From: Acidobacteriota bacterium
Lineage (GTDB): Bacteria > Acidobacteriota > Terriglobia > Terriglobales > Acidobacteriaceae
Direction: 5' to 3'
NCBI GenBank assembly: GCA_021780095.1
Contig: JAJXZK010000019.1
Coordinates: 1-21,128 of the forward strand
DNA: 21,128 nt
Shown: piece after piece, positions 8,024-14,659 of the stretch
Layout: each line of letters opens with the position of its first letter
Numbering within the stretch: the stretch's first letter is position 1
Program-made: the position numbers and the translations under genes
Notes under the pieces: generated by a model
What the model saw: the letters and a program-made list of their open reading frames with translations, nothing else
Database searches by the model: none
Told to the model about the DNA's origin: nothing

Positions 8024-9571
8024 ATGACGACGTACGCGGCCGTCGACATCGGATCGAACTCCGTTCGGCTGAAGATTGCCGCCGTTCACAACCACCGACT
8101 AAAGACCCTGCATGAAGATCGAGAGATTACTCGCTTGGGCGAAAGCGTGTTTGAGAGCGCTGTGGTTTCGCCGGAGTCGATGGCCACCACAATCCGAGCG
8201 TTACGCAGATTTCATCGATCCGTGCAGGCCCATGCGGTCGATAAGGTGCGCGTGGTGGCGACCAGCGCCATTCGCGATGCGCGCAATCAACAGGCCTTTC
8301 TGGCGTGGGTGCATTCCGCCACCGGCTGGAAGGTCGAGATTATTTCCGGCCTGGAAGAAGGCCGGCTCATTCACCTGGGGGTCGTCTCCAACGAACCTGC
8401 GGCTCGTGGTCGATGCTTGTTGGTTGACCTGGGGGGTGGCAGTTGTGAGGTGACTTTTTCCGACCATAGTGCAATTCGCCAGATCGTCAGTCTTCCACTA
8501 GGGGCGGTCCGGTTAACCCGAGAATTTCTCCGGCACGATCCTCCGACTGCGGAGGAGATCGCGCGCATGCAGGGGTGGATTCGGCGAGAACTGCATCGTG
8601 CGGAACAGGAGATTGGATGCGAACGGGTCAGCGTGTTCGCTACGTCTGGGACCGCCGCGGCGCTGGCTGCGGCCGCGCGAGCTGCGACCAAGTCCACCTT
8701 CAAGCCCGACGCAAGACCGGGCGTCCGAGCGTGGGACCGCACTCCGACGGCAGTGGTTCGCAAACTGGCAGACAAGTTGAAGCGCATGTCCGCCTCGCAA
8801 CGCAGCGTCATCCGCGGCATAGGGCCCAGACGTTCGGAAATCATCGTGGCTGGCGCATACGTGTATGCGGATCTGCTGGAGCGTTTTCATCTACCGGGCT
8901 TTCGCTACTCTCCCATGGGTCTGCGCGATGGCATTCTGGCGCTGATGCTGGCCGAAGGTGACACGCGAACTTCGGCCCATCAGCACTTTGAAGAAGAACG
9001 TTGGGCCAGCGTGCTGGAGCTGTGCCGCCACTACGGGATCGATCCCAAGCGCCAGGAGCCTGTGGTCCGCGATGCCACCCAATTGTTCGACGACTTGAAG
9101 AATGTCCATCATTTGTCGCCGGACTATAAGCTGTGGCTACAATCGGCGGCCATGATGCACTCCGTGGGTAAATTCATGAACTACCAGGGGCATCACCGCC
9201 ACACGCAATACATCATTGCCAATTCAGAGTTATACGGATTCACGCCGGAGCAACGGCTTATTGTTTCTGCCATCGCGCGCTACCTGGGAAAATCCAGGCC
9301 CGCGCCCGGCGATCGGGTGCTACGGTACATTCCCGTGGAACAGCATGTGAGTGTGAAGCACGCGGCTATGTTGCTGCGCATGGCGGCCGCCCTGCACCAG
9401 AATCAGTCAACTGCGGTGGCGCGTTTTCGCACCCGCGTTACTCCCAGGAAGGTCACCATTATGCTGATGCCGGGACGAAAAGAGGCGGACTTGGAATTGT
9501 GGGCCTTGCGTAAAGAGGCCGACTATTTTCGCGAGGTTTTTGCCCGCGACCTCTTGGTGTCTTTGGAGTGA
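8024..9571 (+). CDS. ppx: Exopolyphosphatase / pppGpp phosphohydrolase (Ppx/GppA family)
   Basis: 515 residues. The family hydrolyses terminal phosphates of polyphosphate, or pppGpp to ppGpp, in the cytoplasm. The two actin-like ATPase-fold halves show AAVDIGSNSVRL (5-16), VATSAIRDARN (78-88), ISGLEEGRLI (107-116, with the catalytic-Glu region), LVDLGGGSCEVTF (133-145), LPLGAVRL (157-164) and FATSGTAAAL (205-214). The C-terminal part (about 325-515) is the HD-like helical domain of long Ppx proteins, with MMHSVGKF and GHHRHTQYIIANSELYGF; the usual HD/HE pair reads HS here. I use the ATG at 8024, next to the AAVDIG core; a GTG at 8000 in the same frame would add eight residues. It diverges from the ArnT-like gene across 95 bp and converges on sixA with a 49-bp overlap. 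ppk1 lies 2.5 kb away, which favours a polyphosphate role over a pppGpp one. Confidence 0.92.
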   Translation: MTTYAAVDIGSNSVRLKIAAVHNHRLKTLHEDREITRLGESVFESAVVSPESMATTIRALRRFHRSVQAHAVDKVRVVATSAIRDARNQQAFLAWVHSATGWKVEIISGLEEGRLIHLGVVSNEPAARGRCLLVDLGGGSCEVTFSDHSAIRQIVSLPLGAVRLTREFLRHDPPTAEEIARMQGWIRRELHRAEQEIGCERVSVFATSGTAAALAAAARAATKSTFKPDARPGVRAWDRTPTAVVRKLADKLKRMSASQRSVIRGIGPRRSEIIVAGAYVYADLLERFHLPGFRYSPMGLRDGILALMLAEGDTRTSAHQHFEEERWASVLELCRHYGIDPKRQEPVVRDATQLFDDLKNVHHLSPDYKLWLQSAAMMHSVGKFMNYQGHHRHTQYIIANSELYGFTPEQRLIVSAIARYLGKSRPAPGDRVLRYIPVEQHVSVKHAAMLLRMAAALHQNQSTAVARFRTRVTPRKVTIMLMPGRKEADLELWALRKEADYFREVFARDLLVSLE

Positions 9572-10053
9572 ATCGCGCGCAGCAGCCGAGGATCCAGCAG
9601 CCACTGCAGTCGTGCTGATCCGCGCTGTACCGACAGCGCTGCGATCGCGCCCTTGCGAACTCGCGCAATAGGACTGGTCGCCGACGGAGAAAGCAGGCGA
9701 TTCAGATACACCGGCAGGTTAGGATTATGACCGACCAGAAGCACCTCCTCCTGTTCCGCCACGCTGTCGAGTAGCCGCTGGAAATCTGTCCATGTTCCTT
9801 CCGGCGCCATCGCCTGAGATAGCTGAATCTTCTTTTCGTAGCCAGTCTCGGTTCCCACCAGCGCGGCCGTCTGCAGGGCCCGCTTCAACGGACTGGAAAT
9901 GACGGAATCGAATTGGATCTTCATCGAATTCAGAGCCCGGCCCAGCAGAATGCACTGCTGTTTTCCTTCTCTGTCGAGTGGCCTCTTGTGGTCGAGCACG
10001 GGGTTCATTTTCCGCTGACCTGCGCTGCCGTGACGCAATAAATACAAATTCAT
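9523..10053 (-). CDS. sixA: Phosphohistidine phosphatase SixA (histidine phosphatase superfamily)
   Basis: 176 residues, slightly longer than E. coli SixA. SixA removes phosphate from phosphohistidine, classically on the HPt domain of ArcB. Visible catalytic features are the N-terminal RHG (Arg7, His8, Gly9; His8 is the phospho-acceptor), SSPLKRALQTA (53-63, with Arg58) and VGHNPNL (107-113, with His109). The start at 10053 is supported by AGGAC with a 5-nt spacer. The last 16 residues are strongly basic (Lys/Arg/Ser-rich) and are encoded entirely inside the 49-bp overlap with the 3' end of ppx, so the tail may have arisen by loss of an earlier stop. It is last in the minus-strand series beginning with ppk1, 199 bp after the methyltransferase. 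The partner is unknown; a link to the phosphohistidine intermediate of Ppk1 is speculative. Confidence 0.9.
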   Translation of the reverse strand: MNLYLLRHGSAGQRKMNPVLDHKRPLDREGKQQCILLGRALNSMKIQFDSVISSPLKRALQTAALVGTETGYEKKIQLSQAMAPEGTWTDFQRLLDSVAEQEEVLLVGHNPNLPVYLNRLLSPSATSPIARVRKGAIAALSVQRGSARLQWLLDPRLLRAIHSKDTKRSRAKTSRK

Positions 10054-10252
10054 ACACCGTCCTAGTGGTTCAATTTCTATCGCGTCCGCTCCGCTTGAAA
10101 TAAGGAGTCCACCCGTGAGAATGACTGGAAAATTCCGGCGACACTACAGGTTTGGATGCTGGAAGCACAGAAGCGTCGCACAGAGACACCGCGGAGGCCG
10201 CCTCTGAATCATGCGAAATTGTAGCAGCGGGAACTGCCCGGCACTAGGAATT

Positions 10253-10915
10253 CTAGTTGAATTGTCGCCCCCACACTTCCGCAGTCAACATCCCGCCCAG
10301 ATAAGTTGCTTTCTCGGACGTATGAAATCCATTCTCATGGAAGGCCTTGGTGTACTCAGGAAGTTGGCGAACATGCAGCCTGGTGAGAACAAAAAATACA
10401 AAATACAAAACACGAATCACCATCCGCCCACTGACTCGCCGCCATCCCTTTTCTGGCACGGCAAATTCCGATACCAGCCAGATCGCGTCCTGGGATATAC
10501 ACGGGGAAAGCCGCGCGATCAAAGCCGTTACTTCGCCATCCGTCAGGCAATCCAGAAAGAAGTGGGAGATGACAAGGTCGTAATCATTGTCCGTCGGGGT
10601 AAATCGGCGAAGATCGGCTTGGATTGTTTGGAGCCGGGTATCCGCATTCTGGCAACTTTGTCGCGCCCGCTCGCGCAAAACGGCGAGCATCGCCGGGCTT
10701 GCATCGACTGCATCCACCTTCACCGTGGGATTCGATGCCAGGATGTGCGCGGTAAAACGTCCATCCCCGTCGCCGAGGACCAGCGCATGGCGGGAGTGCG
10801 AACATCGCATCAAAAAGTGGAACCGGCAGCGCTCCAACACGCGGCCAAAACTGAAATATTCCATCAAGCGATAGGCGCGGGCGAGGGAATCGAAATTCGG
10901 TGTGTCGGGTTCCAT
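10253..10915 (-). CDS. Class I SAM-dependent methyltransferase
   Basis: 220 residues. Motif I is ALVLGDGDGRFTAHIL (44-59), the glycine-rich SAM loop; the acidic residue at the end of strand 2 is in VDAVDASPAML (Asp71); DYDLVISHFFLDCL follows as motif IV. The C-terminal third is hydrophobic and aromatic (MVIRVLYFVFFVLTRL), which suits membrane association or a greasy substrate. The substrate cannot be read from the sequence. The gene is 27 bp downstream of the UbiA-like gene in the same direction, so the two are very probably co-transcribed. By analogy with UbiA-UbiE pairs, a prenylated or otherwise lipophilic substrate is reasonable, as inference only. A long opposite-strand open frame covers the gene but has no recognisable motif. 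Confidence 0.85.
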   Translation of the reverse strand: MEPDTPNFDSLARAYRLMEYFSFGRVLERCRFHFLMRCSHSRHALVLGDGDGRFTAHILASNPTVKVDAVDASPAMLAVLRERARQSCQNADTRLQTIQADLRRFTPTDNDYDLVISHFFLDCLTDGEVTALIARLSPCISQDAIWLVSEFAVPEKGWRRVSGRMVIRVLYFVFFVLTRLHVRQLPEYTKAFHENGFHTSEKATYLGGMLTAEVWGRQFN

Positions 10916-10942
10916 TGAGTTGGAGTGAAAAACGTGGCGCGG

Positions 10943-11902
10943 CTAACGTACGTGAAAAAGGAATAGTAGAGGCGTCAACAGGGCTCCATCGGCGAGGATG
11001 CGGAGCGAGAGTGCGCTCAATTGAGCAGCTCGGCGGATCAACGTGAGAAATACCAGAGAGCTAGCGGCGACGGCAATAAAGAGGGGCCACACAACTCTAC
11101 CTGCGGGGACGGTGGCAAGCGCAAGAGCCAGAGCCCCAATCGCGACGGCGAAAGCAGTCAAATGAGCTCCCAGGAAATCTGTCAGGGCATGGCGCGCCGC
11201 CCTATTTTGTTGATCGCGGAGTTCACGCCTTCGACCCGCGGCAAAAGTCTTCTGCGCCGCGTCGCGCGTTGCCTCCGCATCTTCCCATGTTTGGATCGCA
11301 ACGCAGTTGAGCCAGCAAGCCGCTCCAAACGTAAGTATCCCTACCACCATCAACCCTCGGCCAGCGTGAAGGCGAGTCCAGGTGGGTACCCCGGTTGCGA
11401 TGGAAAAAAGGAATCCGACAAATAATTCCTTCGAGAAGCGATCGCCCTCGGAACGATGATGGATCGCCAGAAAATACCCGATTCCAATTAGACACAAAAC
11501 AATATCGTCCGTCCGCACTCCCGGCTGCACGCGAAACAAGATCAGGTAGGCCAAGGGTAGGGCGGCTGCCATCCACGCAATCAAAAATGGCTTGCGGTGT
11601 CGAAGGTAATACCAATGTCGGTCGCGCAGATGGGTCATATCGACCGAGCGCCAACCGTCGAGTAGACGATCCGCGACGTAGACGCACCAGGTTCCCAGCG
11701 CCAGCGTAACCAGGGCCGTCGGTGGAAGACTCACGCCGAAAGCCGCAGCGAAAAACCAGCACCAGACCACTGCGACCGTTGGCGCATCCAGACTCAGCAA
11801 GTGCCACCAGACCCACAAGCGTCGGGCCGACAATGTACCGAGGCCCTGCTCAATCTGGGCGTTTCGAATCGCAGGAGCGCTGGTCAATGGGGTGGCTGAC
11901 AT
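10943..11902 (-). CDS. UbiA-like polytopic membrane protein (possible prenyltransferase)
   Basis: 319 residues with about eight hydrophobic segments. A UbiA-type arrangement can be recognised although divergent: TWCVYVADRLLDGWR (71-85) supplies a DxxxD at Asp78 and Asp82 where UbiA enzymes carry the first Asp-rich motif. FSKELFVGFLFSIATGVP (156-173) resembles the K...LG...G segment. LNCVAIQTWEDAEATRD (198-214) sits at the second Asp-rich motif, with Asp208, Glu210 and Asp214. RILADGALLTPLL near the end also fits. UbiA enzymes join a prenyl chain to an aromatic or polar acceptor in the membrane. Neither motif is canonical, so enzymatic activity is uncertain. No good ribosome binding site precedes the ATG at 11902. 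The gene sits 132 bp after ppk1 and 27 bp before a methyltransferase on the same strand. Confidence 0.7.
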   Translation of the reverse strand: MSATPLTSAPAIRNAQIEQGLGTLSARRLWVWWHLLSLDAPTVAVVWCWFFAAAFGVSLPPTALVTLALGTWCVYVADRLLDGWRSVDMTHLRDRHWYYLRHRKPFLIAWMAAALPLAYLILFRVQPGVRTDDIVLCLIGIGYFLAIHHRSEGDRFSKELFVGFLFSIATGVPTWTRLHAGRGLMVVGILTFGAACWLNCVAIQTWEDAEATRDAAQKTFAAGRRRELRDQQNRAARHALTDFLGAHLTAFAVAIGALALALATVPAGRVVWPLFIAVAASSLVFLTLIRRAAQLSALSLRILADGALLTPLLFLFHVR

Positions 11903-11940
11903 GTCAATTCATCACGGAAGGAGAAATGTTTGCGGCTGTC

Positions 11941-11974
11941 CGTCGATACGGTACCGCTCTACCTGTATTCGACG
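11941..11974 (-). other. Intergenic hairpin between ppk1 and the UbiA-like gene
   Basis: Bases 11941-11953 pair with 11960-11974 as 5 + 4 + 4 base pairs interrupted by two single-T bulges, around the 6-nt loop 11954-11959. No U-run follows, so it is not a clean terminator. It could stabilise or process the ppk1 mRNA, or partly attenuate the two genes downstream. Confidence 0.4.
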
Positions 11975-12034
11975 CGCTCCGCCACCCTGGCGTTTCCGAT
12001 GCAACAGAATTCATTTCCAAGAAGATGGTGAAAC

Positions 12035-14338
12035 TCATTTAGAAGAGGCAGCCTTTTTTTGTTCGCGAGCGCGCTTGATGGTGCGGGATTTTTTTTCGGT
12101 CGCCGAAATCTTGCTTGGCCGTTTCGGTTGGCCATCTTCTTCTGAGGGTTGGCTGTGCGCAGTGGACGGAGGAGAGCCATCGAGTGGAGAGCCGGAAACT
12201 TGCGGACTGGCGATCGAGGCTGGCTCCGGTGGAATATCTCGGACGCTGGCTTTGTCTTCCGCCAGCCGAATCAGAAATTCCTGCGCATGAAAGGGAGGCC
12301 CCGTTCTCCCCGGTTGATCTTTGGTGCGAACGTACTCGCCGGAAGGCAGCAGAAACCGGGATTCGGCGGTATCGGCAAGATAGGCGCCCAGAATCTCGTC
12401 GCGAATCCGCTGCCGCAGTTGCGGATCGAGCACCGGGAAGACAACTTCGCATCGCTCGAACAGATTACGCGGCATCCAATCGGCGCTTCCCGCATAGATC
12501 TCGGCGTCGCCGCCATTCAGGAAGTAGAAAATGCGGCTATGTTCCAGAAACCGGCCGACAATGGAGCGAACCCGAATATTTTCACTCAGGCCTTTCACTC
12601 CTGGGCGCAAGGCGCAAATACCACGAACAAGCAGGTCGATTGACACCCCCGCCTGAGACGCAGCGTAGAGAGCATCGATCACGCCCTGCTCCAGCAGGGA
12701 GTTCATTTTCGCAACAATGTGCGCAGGCTTGCCCTCGGCGGCATGTTTTGCCTCGCGATGAATGCGCTGCGCAAATCCTTCCGCCAGGTTTAACGGCGCC
12801 ACCAGCAGCGGGGCGTAGTCGTCCGACTCAGAATGTGCCGTCAGGTAATTAAATACGTTGTGCACCGCGTTGGTCAGGGTCGGATTCGCGGTCAGCAGGC
12901 TCAGGTCGGTGTAGAACGAGGCCGTCTCCACGTTGTAATTGCCGGTCCCCAGGTGTGCATACTGTCGCACCACACCGTCCTCAGGATCGCGGCGAACCAG
13001 CAACGCCAACTTGCAATGTGTTTTCAGTCCGACGGTGCCATAGAAGACCTGAACTCCCGCGTCTTCCAAATCGTGCGCCCAACGGATGTTTGATGCCTCG
13101 TCGAAGCGCGCCATCAGTTCCACTACCACGGTCACTTCTTTGGTCTGGGCGGCTTCACGCAAGGCCTGGAAAATGGTGGAGTTGGCGCTGGTGCGATACA
13201 GCGTCTGTTTAATGGAGAGTACTGCGGAATCTTCCGCCGCCGCACGGATAAATTCGACCACGGCGTTGTAGGAATCATATGGATGGTGAAGCAGAACGTC
13301 ATGACGGCGAATTTCCGCAAACAGATTTGCCGACTCGCGATGCAGCCGCAGACCGCGCGGCACAAAGGCAGGATATTTCAGTTCCGGCTTGTCTGTTTTT
13401 GAGTGCAGGTTCAGCAGACGGGAGAGATTGACCGGCCCGTCTGTATAGAAAATCTGAAAATCCTCCAGCTCAAAGTTCGTCCGCAACTCCTCCACAATTT
13501 CAGGCGCAGCGTCGCTGGCAATCTCTAGCCGGACAGCATCTCCTTTACGGCGATTGTGCAGCTCAGAACGCACGCTTTCCAGCAAGCTGCGCGCCTCTTC
13601 TTCCTGCAGGTAAAGGTTGCTGTTGCGGGTGACGCGAAACGCCGCGCGAGACAAGAACTCGTATCCGCGATACATCGCTCCGGCCTGAGATTCGATCAGT
13701 TCATGCAGGAAGATGTAATCAAAGCATCCTGGAGCCGAGGGCAAGGCCACCAAGCGTGGCAGCGCACGCGGCACAGTCACCACGCCCAGCACTTGCGTCG
13801 ACGTCGATTTGCGCTTGCGATGCAGCAATAAAGCCAGGCAAAGCGCCTTGTTGAGCACATGCGGAAACGGATGAGCTGGGTCTATGGTGATTGGAGTCAG
13901 CAGCGGGTCAACTTCGCTTTGATAGAAGGAGATCGCAAATTTGCGCTGGTCTTCGGTCAGGTCTTTCCATGCCCGCATGCGAATGCCAGCGTTGGCGAGT
14001 GCCGGCAACAACTGCTTGTTCCAGCATGTGTATTGGTCGGAGACAAAGGCATGCGTCTTTTGCGCCAGCGAATCCAACGTCTGTTGCGGAGTCATCAGGT
14101 CTGGGCCCGGTTCGTTGTAGCCGTCTTCGATGCGCTGCAAAATTCCGGCGACGCGAACCTCGAAAAATTCATCCAGATTGCTGGCCGTGATGGCGAGAAA
14201 TTTCACCCGCTCCAGCAGCGGATTGGAATCATCCTGAGCTTCTTCCAGCACGCGACGGTTGAAATCCATCCAGGACGCGTCCCGGTTGAAGTAGTGCTTG
14301 GTCGTGAGCGGAGTTTCGCGGCTGTTTTTCAGTGCCAT
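12035..14338 (-). CDS. ppk1: Polyphosphate kinase 1
   Basis: 767 residues, versus about 690 in E. coli. Ppk1 reversibly polymerises the gamma-phosphate of ATP into inorganic polyphosphate through a phosphohistidine. The N and head domains include HYFNRDASWMDFNRRVLEEA (15-34) and FLAITASNLDEFFEVRVAG (47-65). The catalytic half has LSIKQTLYRTS (374-384), ELMARFDEASNIRWA (407-421), VGLKTHCKLALLVRR (436-450, with the phospho-acceptor His441), HLGTGNYN (462-469) and the second histidine His600 in FLEHSRIFYFLNGG. The extra length is a C-terminal tail (about 700-767), Pro/Ser-rich and then Lys/Arg-rich, ending KKAASSK, probably disordered. The ATG at 14338 is the only usable start: the frame upstream is open for about 26 codons to a TGA but has no ATG, GTG or TTG. 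It is first in the minus-strand series that ends with sixA, and diverges from the TolC-like gene. Confidence 0.97.
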   Translation of the reverse strand: MALKNSRETPLTTKHYFNRDASWMDFNRRVLEEAQDDSNPLLERVKFLAITASNLDEFFEVRVAGILQRIEDGYNEPGPDLMTPQQTLDSLAQKTHAFVSDQYTCWNKQLLPALANAGIRMRAWKDLTEDQRKFAISFYQSEVDPLLTPITIDPAHPFPHVLNKALCLALLLHRKRKSTSTQVLGVVTVPRALPRLVALPSAPGCFDYIFLHELIESQAGAMYRGYEFLSRAAFRVTRNSNLYLQEEEARSLLESVRSELHNRRKGDAVRLEIASDAAPEIVEELRTNFELEDFQIFYTDGPVNLSRLLNLHSKTDKPELKYPAFVPRGLRLHRESANLFAEIRRHDVLLHHPYDSYNAVVEFIRAAAEDSAVLSIKQTLYRTSANSTIFQALREAAQTKEVTVVVELMARFDEASNIRWAHDLEDAGVQVFYGTVGLKTHCKLALLVRRDPEDGVVRQYAHLGTGNYNVETASFYTDLSLLTANPTLTNAVHNVFNYLTAHSESDDYAPLLVAPLNLAEGFAQRIHREAKHAAEGKPAHIVAKMNSLLEQGVIDALYAASQAGVSIDLLVRGICALRPGVKGLSENIRVRSIVGRFLEHSRIFYFLNGGDAEIYAGSADWMPRNLFERCEVVFPVLDPQLRQRIRDEILGAYLADTAESRFLLPSGEYVRTKDQPGRTGPPFHAQEFLIRLAEDKASVRDIPPEPASIASPQVSGSPLDGSPPSTAHSQPSEEDGQPKRPSKISATEKKSRTIKRAREQKKAASSK

Positions 14339-14659
14339 GCGTTTGTGGTCTTCTTCCAGCGAGGCAATCGCAACATCCTGGCGCGTGAAGTCGACTCTCA
14401 GTGTCTCAAATCCCTGCTCCCGAGGGTATCAGCGGGCATGACGGTCACGTAAATCTCTTTCAAGAACTGCAATCCGGTATCCTAAAGCAGAGAACTTCGT
14501 TGTACAACCGACTGCCGAAGCATGACGTGGCCCGGCACTCAACCGACGACAAAAAAAAGATGCGCATGTGGGGAAAGAATTTGCACTCTTCTGCCCGTTT
14601 TGTCATCTATTCTCTAGCACCTACAACTCGGCAACACTGCTCCGTACGCAAATCGTCTG
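14339..14659. other. 321-bp divergent intergenic region between ppk1 and the TolC-like gene
   Basis: The control regions of both neighbouring units must lie here. A 10-bp perfect palindrome, GTTGTACAAC, occupies 14499-14508 and could be a small operator. For the plus strand, TTGCAC at 14581-14586 with TCTATT at 14606-14611 is a weak sigma70-like pair with a 19-bp spacer. Neither is strong enough to call as a site. I see no RNA gene and no credible ORF. Confidence 0.5.

Noticed and set aside
10121..10207. 28-codon basic ORF on the plus strand between sixA and the methyltransferase gene
   Set aside because: An AGGAG lies upstream (8 nt before a GTG at 10115, 14 nt before the ATG), but the peptide is short, Arg/His-rich and unrecognisable, and it lies opposite a minus-strand gene series. 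Conservation would be needed to revive it.
10243..10257. ACTAG/CTAGT inverted repeat over the methyltransferase stop codon
   Set aside because: A 5-bp AT-rich stem is too weak to call a terminator, and no T-run follows.
10211..10918. 235-codon plus-strand open frame covering the methyltransferase gene
   Set aside because: No motifs are visible, while the minus-strand frame has a full SAM-binding signature and operon context.
11926..12042. 38-codon plus-strand ORF with a GGAG just upstream, between the UbiA-like gene and ppk1
   Set aside because: The spacer of about 3 nt is too short, the end overlaps the ppk1 stop and nothing in the peptide is recognisable.
12115..12852. 245-codon plus-strand frame opposite ppk1
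   Set aside because: It is antisense to a highly conserved part of Ppk1, and its Arg/Pro/Ser-rich sequence has no domain.
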